64,000 nt of DNA, from contig NZ_CP021731.1 in assembly GCF_003628555.1 (NCBI RefSeq), positions 2,418,001 through 2,482,000 of the forward strand. Reading direction: 5' to 3'. The translations under genes were made by a program, and so were the position numbers. The notes below the pieces were generated by a model. The model saw only the letters and a list, made by a program, of their open reading frames with translations, was not told where the DNA came from and made no database searches. The first letter of the stretch is position 1. Every line of letters starts with the position of its first letter. The DNA comes from Azoarcus sp. DN11. GTDB taxonomy: Bacteria > Pseudomonadota > Gammaproteobacteria > Burkholderiales > Rhodocyclaceae. Below are positions 47,391 to 56,264 of the stretch, in pieces.

Positions 47391-48932
47391 TTAAGCTGCA
47401 TCGCTTGGGCGTGGGGTGTCACATTGAAAAATGAAGACGACGACCGACGTCGGTTGCTGTGCCTCGGAAAAACGACGGGTCACGACCTTGATGCACGCCG
47501 TCAGATTTGTAACAGACGGAGACTCCGTCGGGACGTCCAGAACGAGGACACAGCCGAGGCCCGTCAGCGCTGCATAGGAAGCTGCTTGACTCGTGGGCTT
47601 ATATTTCTCGTCGATGAGCGTGTCCACCAGAGCCGTCTTCTGACCTCTGCGCGCCTTTAGCTCAACCGGCACTTCCCCAAACAGGATGTCGACATTTCCA
47701 CCGAAGCGTTCCGGCTTTTTTGACACCATCGCACCGAACTTGTCCCGAAGGCGCTCGTACAGAAATGGCAAGAAGAAATCGTCCTCCATGCGCTGGTAGC
47801 CGATGCCATCATGTGACTTGAGCCAGTTGAGCGCGGGGGTCTTCAGAAAGCTCGGCTCTTCGAGGCAGTAAGCGACCTGCTTGACAGCCCAACTCGCGAA
47901 TTGGGCGAATTCTTGTTCCAGCTTGGGCTTGCCGACAAAGCAAAGGTTTGCCTGCAACTGGCGCACGATGCCCTCGTAGACCTTGATCTCAGCCTCGGAC
48001 ATGAGCTGGCGCTTTTCAGGCGTCAGCGCACAGTAGGTCGCACCGAGCACGTTTCTGACCGCAGGGCGATGAATAGAGAACTGAATCTCGATCGCGTCTA
48101 TCTGCTGGACGGGGCTTTTTATCTTGACCTGATCAATATCAAGCTCGCCCTTCACGGCCAACATAAAAGGCAGGATAGCTTTGAGGCCTGTGTTGCTCGA
48201 CAGCGGCGTAGCCATGATGGCTTGGCCGCCCGCACCCTCGACAGGTTGTATGACGTGGCGGAAGTTCACGTTGCTCAGCAGGAAACTGAACGTTGTCTCA
48301 CCAGTGGCACTGCTTCGGTGATCCAAGTATTCGCGCAAGAATCCGAGCTGTTTGTCGGCGGCCACAGCAGGCTGAGACAGGTCGGCAACTGAACTCATTT
48401 GTTCGTGTGTTTTTTCTTGGAAGCTGACGCAGCTAACGACATTGGCCTTGAACGCGTCGAGGAACTTCTGCCTGTATACCTGAACGCTGAAGACCGGGAC
48501 ACCAAACTCGTCTTCTGCCTCCTGCTCGAACGACTCGATAGCCGGTTGTAGACCGCAAGAATCTCCATCGCGCAGGTAGCCCAGAACTGTAGTCAACTTG
48601 GACCCAAAGAATGCACCCAGCGTCTGAGCCTCTCGTGCCTCGACATGGGACACAGCATCGTCAATCAAGCCACCAAACATCACGGACAAGAATGTAGCAA
48701 TATCTCTTGCGGGTCGACTGTTGCTATGGACACTGACCGAGGACTGCGGCGTAAGGCCTTCCAGAGCCGTCCTTAAGAACAGGTCGGACAGGCCAAGCTG
48801 CAGCGTGACCGGATCGGGCTGATCGACGGCGGACAGCTTTGTCAGAAGCACTCCGCTGAAAAAAACTTCGCCGAGTTCCTCGAACGGAAGCTTGAAGAGT
48901 TCGCCTGAATCTTCAGGCCTAGCGATAATCAT
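47391..48932 (-). CDS. Large hypothetical protein with predicted PD-(D/E)XK nuclease domain
   Basis: 513-aa protein with no family I can name. The C-terminal ~120 residues carry a restriction-endonuclease-like signature: Asp415 in NVDILF, Glu424-x-Lys426 in PVELKAR, and a following helix with Gln and Tyr (SQAASYAAL), preceded by a helix starting near EDDFFLPFLYERLRDKFG. The N-terminal ~350 residues are of unknown role. The ATG lies at the left-facing edge of a 550-nt gene-free stretch. A DNA-cleaving accessory or defence protein is the best guess. Confidence 0.55.
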   Translation of the reverse strand: MIIARPEDSGELFKLPFEELGEVFFSGVLLTKLSAVDQPDPVTLQLGLSDLFLRTALEGLTPQSSVSVHSNSRPARDIATFLSVMFGGLIDDAVSHVEAREAQTLGAFFGSKLTTVLGYLRDGDSCGLQPAIESFEQEAEDEFGVPVFSVQVYRQKFLDAFKANVVSCVSFQEKTHEQMSSVADLSQPAVAADKQLGFLREYLDHRSSATGETTFSFLLSNVNFRHVIQPVEGAGGQAIMATPLSSNTGLKAILPFMLAVKGELDIDQVKIKSPVQQIDAIEIQFSIHRPAVRNVLGATYCALTPEKRQLMSEAEIKVYEGIVRQLQANLCFVGKPKLEQEFAQFASWAVKQVAYCLEEPSFLKTPALNWLKSHDGIGYQRMEDDFFLPFLYERLRDKFGAMVSKKPERFGGNVDILFGEVPVELKARRGQKTALVDTLIDEKYKPTSQAASYAALTGLGCVLVLDVPTESPSVTNLTACIKVVTRRFSEAQQPTSVVVFIFQCDTPRPSDAA

Positions 48933-49484
48933 GATTCAGTGGCTGACGAAGTGTCATGTTAGCTGAGTGATTGGATTACACCTGGGTACGTTCGTGTGAG
49001 GATACACGAAGGCCGGCCTAGGCCGATGGCACGACACACATCGTTGGTGGTTGAAATGGCCGTTCACGGAGCTCATCTGTGGCTACATTGGGTCGAAAGT
49101 TCGAGCTCATCGACCGGAGAAGCGGTCATTGACCGCCATCAGTGGGCGAATGGCAGTTGACCGACACATTGCCGCCCGACATCGCCCATCAGATCAACGA
49201 CCGTTCCGGCCGATGGACTGCCCGTGGGACGTCGTGCTGAGTGGCCGCAGCGCTCCGTAAGCCGTCGTCGGGCAGCTGAAGAGACGTACATCCGCTCAGG
49301 GTCGGGCACGGACGGAGCCCTGAAGAACCTGCACGACAGATTTCTGACTCCTCCGGTTTCGTAGTGCAGTAATTTCGGTCGGCCGCATGGCGTGGCGGCC
49401 CGCTGCCCCAGGCCCGGTGGTGCCGCCGCGGCTGGATTGGTACACTGCCGGTCTTTGCGCCCGGCGCTGCCGTGGCGGTTTCAC
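48933..49484. other. Gene-free right boundary of island
   Basis: About 550 nt with no credible coding frame, tRNA or integrase. It holds the upstream region of the nuclease-like gene on the left and of metN on the right. GC content rises again toward 49400. No direct repeats matching the left boundary were found by eye. Confidence 0.45.
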
Positions 49485-50510
49485 GTGATCAGAATCGAAC
49501 AACTCAACAAGACCTATCGCGTCGACGGACGCGAAGTCAGTGCGCTGACCGACGTCAGCCTCGAAATCGGCAAGGGCGAAGTGTTCGGCATCATCGGCCG
49601 TTCCGGTGCCGGCAAGAGCACGCTGCTGCGCAGCCTCAACCTGCTCGAACGTCCAAGCGCAGGCCGCGTGCTGATCGACGGCGAGGACATCACCCGCTTC
49701 GACAGCCGCCGCCTGCATGCCCTGCGCCAGCGCATCGGCATGATCTTCCAGCACTTCAACCTGCTCAACGCGAAGACCGTGGCCGGCAACATCGACTGGC
49801 CGCTGAAATGTACCGGCAGTCTCGATGCCGCGCAGCGCGCCGAGCGCGTGGCCGAGCTGCTGGCACTGGTCGGCCTCACGGAGCATGCGAACAAGTATCC
49901 CGCGCAGCTTTCGGGCGGGCAGAAGCAACGCGTGGGCATTGCGCGTGCGCTCGCCAACCGGCCGCAACTGCTGCTGTGCGACGAGGCCACCTCTGCGCTC
50001 GATCCCGAGACCACGCAGTCGATCCTGCGTCTGCTGCTCGACATCAACCGCCAGTTCGGGCTCACCATCGTGCTCATCACGCACGAGATGCAGGTCATCC
50101 GCACGCTGTGCGACCGTGTCGCGGTGATCGATGGCGGCCACATCGTCGAGAGCGGCAAGGTGGTGGACGTGTTCCTGCATCCGCAGCACGCGGTCACGCG
50201 CGGCATGGTGGCGCAGAGCGACCCGCTGACCGCGGCGATGCTGGACCCCGGGCGTGCCTTCGCGAAGGACAAGCTGCGCGGCACGCTGGTACGCCTGACC
50301 TATCTCGGCGACGTCACCTATCGGCCCATCCTAAGCCACATCGCGGCGGCCACGCCGGCGCGCTTCACGATCCTCCAGGGCGAGGTTTCGAGCATCAAGG
50401 ACCTGCCGTTCGGCCAGTTGCTGCTGGAGTTCGAGGGCAGCGAGGACGACATCGGCAAGGTGTTCGCAGAACTGAACCGCTTCGAGATCCACCACGAGGT
50501 GCTGCAATGA
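49485..50510 (+). CDS. metN: Methionine ABC transporter ATP-binding protein
   Basis: 341-aa ATPase with Walker A (GRSGAGKST), the LSGGQKQR signature, Walker B (LLLCDEATSALDP), the H-loop (LITHE) and a C-terminal NIL-type regulatory domain (~residues 265-341) typical of MetN. It starts at GTG; the upstream open frame is not family sequence. The stop overlaps the metI start (ATGA). Uptake of D/L-methionine supports SAM-linked methyl metabolism. Confidence 0.93.
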   Translation: MIRIEQLNKTYRVDGREVSALTDVSLEIGKGEVFGIIGRSGAGKSTLLRSLNLLERPSAGRVLIDGEDITRFDSRRLHALRQRIGMIFQHFNLLNAKTVAGNIDWPLKCTGSLDAAQRAERVAELLALVGLTEHANKYPAQLSGGQKQRVGIARALANRPQLLLCDEATSALDPETTQSILRLLLDINRQFGLTIVLITHEMQVIRTLCDRVAVIDGGHIVESGKVVDVFLHPQHAVTRGMVAQSDPLTAAMLDPGRAFAKDKLRGTLVRLTYLGDVTYRPILSHIAAATPARFTILQGEVSSIKDLPFGQLLLEFEGSEDDIGKVFAELNRFEIHHEVLQ

Positions 50511-51169
50511 TCGACCTGTCGATGATCGAATGGGGCGACATCGCGTTCGCGACCTGGGAAACGCTGGTGATGACCGGCGTGTCGCTGCTGTTCACCATCC
50601 TGCTCGGCCTGCCGCTCGGGATCCTGCTGTTCGTGACGGCCAACGGCCAGCTGCTGGAGCAGCGCGGGCTGTACCGCGTGCTGTCCTTCGTCGTGAATGT
50701 GCTGCGCTCGGTGCCTTTCCTGATACTGCTGATCGTGATGATTCCGGTCACGGTGCTGCTCATCGGCACATCGCTCGGCGTCGAAGGCGCGATCCCGCCG
50801 CTGGTGGTGGGGACCTCGCCGCTGTTCGCCCGACTGGTCGAGAACGTGCTGCGCGGGATCGATCGCGGCGTGATCGAGGCCTGCCGGGCGATGGGCATCC
50901 CGACGCACCGCATCATCTTCGGCGCGCTGCTGCCCGAGGCGATGCCCGGGTTGATCGCCGCCACCACCGTCACCGCGATCACGCTGATGTCGTACGCGGC
51001 AATGTCGGGCGTGATCGGCGGCGGCGGCCTGGGCGACCTCGCCATCCGTTTTGGCTACCAGCGTTTCCAGACAGAAGTGATGGTGATCACCGTCGCGCTG
51101 CTGGTGCTGCTGGTGCAATTCATCCAGCTCGCGGGCGACCGGCTCGTGCTGCGTTTCAGCCGCAAATGA
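50507..51169 (+). CDS. metI: Methionine ABC transporter permease
   Basis: 220-aa inner-membrane protein with five predicted helices and the coupling-loop motif EACRAMGIPTHRIIFGALLPEA. Coupled to metN by a 4-nt overlap. The start was set at that ATG; longer in-frame readings lie inside metN. Confidence 0.93.
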   Translation: MIDLSMIEWGDIAFATWETLVMTGVSLLFTILLGLPLGILLFVTANGQLLEQRGLYRVLSFVVNVLRSVPFLILLIVMIPVTVLLIGTSLGVEGAIPPLVVGTSPLFARLVENVLRGIDRGVIEACRAMGIPTHRIIFGALLPEAMPGLIAATTVTAITLMSYAAMSGVIGGGGLGDLAIRFGYQRFQTEVMVITVALLVLLVQFIQLAGDRLVLRFSRK

Positions 51170-51206
51170 TCTTTGCGACATTGACCTTTCCTACGAGGAG
51201 CCTTCC

Positions 51207-52001
51207 ATGACCCTGACCATCCGCAAACTGCTGTGCGCCGCCATCGGCACCCTCGCTTTCGCCGCAACGCCCCACGCGGCCGACAAGCTGGTGATCGCAG
51301 CCACTCCCGTGCCCCACGCCGAACTGCTCGAGTTCGTCAAGCCGATGCTGGCGAAGGAGGGCGTGGATCTGGAAGTCAAGGTCTTCACCGACTACGTGCA
51401 GCCTTCGATGCAGACGAACGAGAAGCGGGTGGACGGCAACTTCTTCCTGCACAAGCCCTATCTGGACGAGTTCAAGAAGAAGCAGAAGAACGACATCCAG
51501 ACCATCGTGACGAAGGTCCATGTCGAACCGTTTGCCGGCTATTCGCTCAAGCACAAGTCGCTCGCCGAACTGCCCGAAGGCGGCACCGTGGCGCTGCCGA
51601 ACGACCCGTCCAACTCGGGCCGCGCACTGCTGCTGCTGGCGAAGCAGGGCGTGATCACGCTCAAGGATCCGAACAACATCATCGCGACCACGAAAGACAT
51701 CGTCGCCAATCCGAAGAAGCTGAAGTTCCGCGAACTCGAGGCGGCCACACTGCCGCGCGTGCTGAACCAGGTCGACCTCGCCCTGATCAACACCAACTAC
51801 GCGATCCAGGCCAAGCTGAACCCGGTGAAGGATTCGCTGTTCATCGAGGACGCCAGCTCGCCCTACGCCAACCTGCTGGTCGCGCGTGAAGACAACGCCA
51901 ACAGCCCGGCGATGAAGAAGCTGGCCGCGGCGCTCACGTCACCCGAAGTCAAGAAGTTCATTGCCGAGAAGTACCAGGGCGCGGTGGTGCCGGCATTCTG
52001 A
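51207..52001 (+). CDS. metQ: Methionine-binding protein
   Basis: 264-aa NlpA/MetQ-family periplasmic binding protein (KLVIAATPVPHAELLEFVKP; YVQPSMQTNEKRVDGNFF). The signal peptide (~residues 1-25, ending near HAAD) lacks a lipobox Cys, so it is predicted to be soluble in the periplasm, unlike the E. coli lipoprotein. It lies 37 nt after metI; a terminator follows. Confidence 0.93.
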   Translation: MTLTIRKLLCAAIGTLAFAATPHAADKLVIAATPVPHAELLEFVKPMLAKEGVDLEVKVFTDYVQPSMQTNEKRVDGNFFLHKPYLDEFKKKQKNDIQTIVTKVHVEPFAGYSLKHKSLAELPEGGTVALPNDPSNSGRALLLLAKQGVITLKDPNNIIATTKDIVANPKKLKFRELEAATLPRVLNQVDLALINTNYAIQAKLNPVKDSLFIEDASSPYANLLVAREDNANSPAMKKLAAALTSPEVKKFIAEKYQGAVVPAF

Positions 52002-52013
52002 CGGGTCGGGCCG

Positions 52014-52034
52014 GGCCCCGTGCGGGGCCTGTTT
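52014..52034 (+). terminator. Terminator of metNIQ
   Basis: GGCCCC (52014-52019) pairs with GGGGCC (52024-52029) around GTGC, followed by TGTTT. Confidence 0.65.
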
Positions 52035-52150
52035 CGGAGGCTGGCAGTCGCGTGTAAACGCGATTAAGGCTGCCCGTGCAAACTTGTGATGAGTTGTGCC
52101 CCGGCGATTTACATTTCCGGGTCGGGTCACGTCGCGCGATTGATCGCACC

Positions 52151-52165
52151 TGTCGTATTCCGACA
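52151..52165. promoter_or_regulatory. TGTC-N7-GACA inverted repeat upstream of FolB-like gene
   Basis: TGTCGTATTCCGACA has the same arms and spacing as the two sites before the corrinoid genes, and shares the following AAGTT-N2-GGTC with the site at 30078. It lies 59 nt before the FolB-like start, a position suited to an operator. Confidence 0.45.
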
Positions 52166-52223
52166 AGTTAAGGTCCCATCGCTGATTTATCGTCGGTTTT
52201 CGTAACACCCACCGGGAACCGAC

Positions 52224-52616
52224 ATGAACCAGATCTTCATCGACGATATTCACGCAGACGCGCAGGTCGGCATCTATCCGCACGAGCTGGTCGGTTCGCA
52301 GCCCGTGTCGATCACCTTGCGCCTGGGCATCGGCGGGCGGGCGGCGCGCAGCGACCGCATCGAGGACACGATCAACTACGCGGAGCTGGTCGCGCGCCTG
52401 CGCGGGTACCTGGCCGAGCGCCGCTTCGCATTGCTCGAACACCTGGCCGATTCGCTGGCGGGGGTGATCTTCGAGGAGTTCCGTCCGAGCTGGATCAGCC
52501 TGTCGGTGCACAAGCCGCAGGTGCTCGAAGGGGTGGGCCGCGTCGGCGTGATGATCGAACGCCAGTACGACGAATACGTCGCACAGGCGCCGTTCCCGCT
52601 GCAGCAGGCAGCCTGA
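52224..52616 (+). CDS. Dihydroneopterin aldolase-like protein (FolB paralogue 1)
   Basis: 130-aa FolB-fold protein: VGIYPHEL with the pterin-anchoring Glu, NYAELV, LLEHLADSLAG and the KPQVLEG segment with the conserved Lys-Pro. It probably acts in pterin cofactor synthesis. It stands at the left edge of the H4MPT cluster and under a shared TGTC-N7-GACA site, while a second FolB-like gene stands at the right edge (61027). One may serve folate and the other methanopterin; the sequence does not say which. Confidence 0.8.
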   Translation: MNQIFIDDIHADAQVGIYPHELVGSQPVSITLRLGIGGRAARSDRIEDTINYAELVARLRGYLAERRFALLEHLADSLAGVIFEEFRPSWISLSVHKPQVLEGVGRVGVMIERQYDEYVAQAPFPLQQAA

Positions 52617-52761
52617 TTCCACGACCCCGACGACGACGAATTCCGCTTATGGAAAGATGCCGGGAAGCACGCGAAGGTCACTCTCCCTCTCTACCCCGCT
52701 TTCCCTCGCGTGCGGCGTCTTTCCCTTTTATTCCCGGCAGCATGACCTCCAGGAGAACACG

Positions 52762-53052
52762 GTGACCAGGGATGCCGCAAAGAAGCTGAAAGAGGCCTTC
52801 GCCGGCGCGCAGGACGTGGCGCAACGCAAGGCGGCCGCGGTGGCCCTGCTGAGGCACAGTCTCGATCTCGGGCACCGGCGGTTGTCGTTGAAGCGGCTGG
52901 AAACTGCCATCCGATGCGGGGTCGCACCCGATGACGAGGACCTTCACCGTTGTGCGGATCTTGTGTTGAAGGTCAGCGATCCGTGCATCCATGCCCGCCT
53001 GGCGCAGCTGAGCCGTCGGCTCGCGGCGATGCGCTGTTCCGCCGCGTCATGA
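52762..53052 (+). CDS. Small hypothetical protein upstream of cobC-like gene
   Basis: 96-aa soluble, helical, Arg/Leu-rich protein starting at GTG after a CCAGGAG site. No family recognised. The stop overlaps a possible start of the next gene (ATGA at 53049), suggesting translational coupling and a shared pathway. Confidence 0.55.
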   Translation: MTRDAAKKLKEAFAGAQDVAQRKAAAVALLRHSLDLGHRRLSLKRLETAIRCGVAPDDEDLHRCADLVLKVSDPCIHARLAQLSRRLAAMRCSAAS

Positions 53053-53069
53053 GCAGGGAAGGCGAGGAC

Positions 53070-54092
53070 ATGGCGAACGACCCGGACACCAAGGCTCCCG
53101 AGCACGGGGGCAGGCTGCGGGCGGCCGCAGCCCATTACGGCGTTCCCCTGTCCGACTGGCTCGACCTGTCGACCGGGGTGAGCCCTTACGGCTGGCCGGT
53201 GCCGCCGCTTTCCGCCCGCTCGTGGGCACGCTTGCCGGAAGAGGACGACGGCCTCGAGGCCGCCGCCGCTGCGTATTATGAGAGCCCGAACGGGCTCGCC
53301 GTGGCCGGTTCGCAGGCGGCGATACAGGCACTTCCGCAGCTTTTTCCGCACGGTTCGGTGACCTGCCTGTCTCCGCTCTACAATGAACACCCTCATGCAT
53401 GGAGGGCACAGGGGCACGCGGTTCGCCTGCACCCTGCCGGCGACCTGCGCGGCGCACTGGCTGCCGGAACGCCGCATATCGTGCTCTGCAATCCCAACAA
53501 TCCCACGGGCCAACGCTACGGCGGCGCCGAACTGCTGGAGGCGGCCGCGTCGCTCGGGGCGCGCGGCGGCGTCCTTGTCGTCGATGAAGCCTTCATCGAC
53601 GTGAATCGAAAGGAAAGTCTGGCCGCCGTCGCCGGTTCGGAGGCGGCGCCGAACCTGATCGTCCTGCGCTCGCTGGGCAAGTTCTTCGGTCTGGCCGGCG
53701 CGCGGGTCGGGTTCCTGTTCGCGTCGGCGGACTTGCGCGCCCGCCTGGCATTCCGGCTCGGGCCGTGGACGATTGCGGGCCCTTCGCGTGAGGTCGCGCG
53801 GCTGGCGTTGTCCGATCGTTCATGGCAAGGCGAGATGCGCCGGCAGCTGCGCGAAGCCGGGCAGCGCCTGGTGCAGATGCTCGAACCGATGGGCGTGGTG
53901 GGCGCAACGCCGCTGTTCGCAACGGTTTCTCCGCCGCGCGCGGATGAAGTCCACGAATTTTTTGCCAGAGCCGGGATCCTGACGCGGTACTTCAAGGACA
54001 ATGCGCTGGTCCGGTTTGGGCTTCCCGACTCGGAGGCCGCTTGGGAGAGACTCGCGGCCGTGTTGGCAGAAGCGCGGGGTCGCCGCATGTAG
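53070..54092 (+). CDS. CobC-like threonine-phosphate decarboxylase/aminotransferase
   Basis: 340-aa fold-type I PLP enzyme. The start region EHGGRLRAAAAHYG ... WLDLSTGVSPYGWP is the typical CobC opening; CNPNNPTG and the cofactor Lys in SLGKFFGLAGAR follow. CobC/CobD makes the aminopropanol-phosphate linker of cobalamin, which would serve the corrinoid proteins. Related enzymes (HisC, MfnC) offer an alternative in methanofuran synthesis, given the H4MPT genes next door. Start chosen at the ATG after AGGCGAGG; ATG 53049 is the coupled alternative. Confidence 0.75.
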   Translation: MANDPDTKAPEHGGRLRAAAAHYGVPLSDWLDLSTGVSPYGWPVPPLSARSWARLPEEDDGLEAAAAAYYESPNGLAVAGSQAAIQALPQLFPHGSVTCLSPLYNEHPHAWRAQGHAVRLHPAGDLRGALAAGTPHIVLCNPNNPTGQRYGGAELLEAAASLGARGGVLVVDEAFIDVNRKESLAAVAGSEAAPNLIVLRSLGKFFGLAGARVGFLFASADLRARLAFRLGPWTIAGPSREVARLALSDRSWQGEMRRQLREAGQRLVQMLEPMGVVGATPLFATVSPPRADEVHEFFARAGILTRYFKDNALVRFGLPDSEAAWERLAAVLAEARGRRM

Positions 54093-54255
54093 GCGCAGAG
54101 CCGGTGTCAGCCGCGTGACAAACTGTCCCGTCGGCAACACCGCGGGGGCGTGCAGCCCCCGATTCGGGGGCGGCGGGGCTGTGGCCCGGAGTTTGCTGTG
54201 GATCGCGTAGACCTTGCCTTCCGGCAGGGAGTCCACCGCGACACAGGGAATACCG

Positions 54256-55299
54256 ATGACCCTTGCCTCCTGCGCATCGTCGATCTCCGCCGCGCCCGCC
54301 GTAGCCCTGGTGGATGCGCCGGCGCGGCTGCACCTGGGATTTCTCGACCCGAACGCTTCACTCGGACGCCGCTTCGCGAGCCTCGGCCTTGTCATCGACG
54401 GCATGAGCACGCGCGTGAGCGTGTCGGCTGCAGCGCGCGACGCCATCGTGGTGCCGGCCGGTTGCGCCGACGACGTCCGCGAACGCATCGCGCGGCATCT
54501 GGCGACGCTGCGGTGCGAGACCAGTGAGGACGCGCCCGTGCGCGTGGTGCTGCATGGCGGCCCGCCCGCACACGCCGGCTTCGGCTCCGGGACGCAGCTC
54601 GCGCTCGCGCTGGGCCGCGCGTTCGGCGCTTGTCACGGGCTCGAACTCGACACCCGGCGCATCGCCGCCTTGCTGGCGCGGGGCGGTCGATCCGGCGTCG
54701 GCATCGCCGGCTTCGACCGGGGAGGGCTGCTGCTCGACGGCGGGCCCGGGGCCGCAGGCGCGACGCCGCCGCTGCTCGCCCGCGTCGCATTTCCGCAAGC
54801 CTGGCGGGTGCTGCTGGTGCTCGACGAACGTTGCGACGGCTTGCACGGCTCCGCCGAGCGCGTCGCGATGGACCGCCTTGCGCCGTTTCCGCGCGAGCTG
54901 GCGGCCGAGCTCTGCCACCAGGTCGTGATGCGTGTGCTGCCCGGCGCGATGGAGGCGGACTTCGAGCCGTTCGCCGAGGGCGTGTCGACGCTGCAGCGGA
55001 TCATCGGCGACTACTTCGCGCCGGCGCAGGGGGGCTCGATGTACACCAGCCCGGCCGTTGAACGCGTGCTCGAGTGGATCCGCCCGCGCTATTGCGCCGG
55101 CATCGGGCAGAGCTCGTGGGGGCCGACCGGCTTCGCGATCCTGCCTTCGGCGGAACGCTGCGCCGAGGCCGTCGCTGCCGCGCGCGCGGCGGGCGTTGTC
55201 GATCCGGCGCTGCGACTGGTCGTCGTGGCGGGGCGCAATCACGGCGCGCGGCTCGACGACCGACCGTCTGCTCCTCGGGACGGCCGCGGCAGCGCCTGA
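54256..55299 (+). CDS. Beta-ribofuranosylaminobenzene 5'-phosphate synthase
   Basis: 347-aa GHMP-superfamily enzyme joining PRPP and 4-hydroxybenzoate or aminobenzoate, the first committed step of the H4MPT side chain (beta-RFAP synthase; MptG in archaea). Family features: ARLHLGFLD near residue 24, a GHMP-like glycine-rich loop (GGPPAHAGFGSGTQLALALG) near residue 100 and GQSSWGPTGF near 285. The ATG follows ACAGGGA. It heads the run of H4MPT genes. Confidence 0.88.
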   Translation: MTLASCASSISAAPAVALVDAPARLHLGFLDPNASLGRRFASLGLVIDGMSTRVSVSAAARDAIVVPAGCADDVRERIARHLATLRCETSEDAPVRVVLHGGPPAHAGFGSGTQLALALGRAFGACHGLELDTRRIAALLARGGRSGVGIAGFDRGGLLLDGGPGAAGATPPLLARVAFPQAWRVLLVLDERCDGLHGSAERVAMDRLAPFPRELAAELCHQVVMRVLPGAMEADFEPFAEGVSTLQRIIGDYFAPAQGGSMYTSPAVERVLEWIRPRYCAGIGQSSWGPTGFAILPSAERCAEAVAAARAAGVVDPALRLVVVAGRNHGARLDDRPSAPRDGRGSA

Positions 55300-55352
55300 T
55301 CGCGCTTCCGGCCGTTCCCTTTTTATCGATTTTTTTCGCCACGGACGGACCC

Positions 55353-56264
55353 ATGCCAGCCCGATACATCCTCCACATGTTCACCCCTTCTGCCCAGATG
55401 AGCCCCTTCGACATCAACATGGCGGTCGATGCGGGCTACGACGTGGTCGTGCCGTATTGCGGCGTGAGTGCCGCGGAGATCCGCGGCCTCACGCAGGATG
55501 CGATCTTCTCGCGCGGACCGAAGGGAGTGAAGGCCACCGGCATCTTCATCGGCGGGCGCAACGTGATGCTCGCGTCCGACATGCTGGAGACCGCACGTTC
55601 CGCAATGGTGCCGCCCTTCGAAGTGTCGGTGATGGCCGATCCGAGCGGCTCCTACACCACCGCGGCAGCACTGGTCGCCTGCGTCGAGCGGCAGTTGAAG
55701 TGTGCGCATGACACGAGTTTCGCCGGCAAGCGGGTACTCGTGCTCGGCGGTACCGGCACGGTCGGACGCATCGCCGGCGTGCTTGCGGCGGGGCTCGGTG
55801 CGGAGGTGTCGCTCGGCCATCACGCGAAACTGTCGTCGGCCGAGGCCGCAGCCGCAGAGACCGGTCAGCGCTTCGGCTGCGTGCTGGCCGGTGCCGATGC
55901 GAGCATGCCCGACGCACGCCGTGCGGCACTCGCGGGGGCCGATATCGTCCTCGCGGCGTCGGTGGCCGGCGTCCAGGTCGTCTCGGAAGCGGAGCGCGCC
56001 GCGGCCGCCCACCTACTCGTCGCAGCGGACGTCAATGCGGTGCCGCCCGAAGGGATCGCCGGGGTCGGTGTCATGGACGATGGCAAGCAGCTGCCTGAGG
56101 GCAAGGGTGTGGGCATCGGCGCGCTCGCGATCGGCAACGTCAAGTATCAGGTGGAGCACCGGCTGCTGCGCTCGATGCGCGAGGGCGACAAACCGGTCTA
56201 TCTCGGTTTCCGCGAAGCCTTCGCGATGGCACGCGAAGTCATCGCCGAGAAAGAAGGCCATTAA
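55353..56264 (+). CDS. mtdB: NAD(P)-dependent methylene-H4MPT dehydrogenase
   Basis: 303-aa enzyme oxidising methylene-H4MPT to methenyl-H4MPT in formaldehyde oxidation. N-terminal substrate domain (ILHMFTPSAQMSPFDINMAVDAG), Rossmann loop VLGGTGTVGRIAG near residue 128 and a C-terminal GIGALAIGNVKYQ segment. The stop codon overlaps the next ATG by one base. Confidence 0.9.
   Translation: MPARYILHMFTPSAQMSPFDINMAVDAGYDVVVPYCGVSAAEIRGLTQDAIFSRGPKGVKATGIFIGGRNVMLASDMLETARSAMVPPFEVSVMADPSGSYTTAAALVACVERQLKCAHDTSFAGKRVLVLGGTGTVGRIAGVLAAGLGAEVSLGHHAKLSSAEAAAAETGQRFGCVLAGADASMPDARRAALAGADIVLAASVAGVQVVSEAERAAAAHLLVAADVNAVPPEGIAGVGVMDDGKQLPEGKGVGIGALAIGNVKYQVEHRLLRSMREGDKPVYLGFREAFAMAREVIAEKEGH

Noticed and set aside
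43275..49484. Integrative element with integrase, att sites or tRNA target
   Set aside because: No integrase, transposase, tRNA gene or flanking direct repeat could be found; only base composition and broken genes suggest an island.
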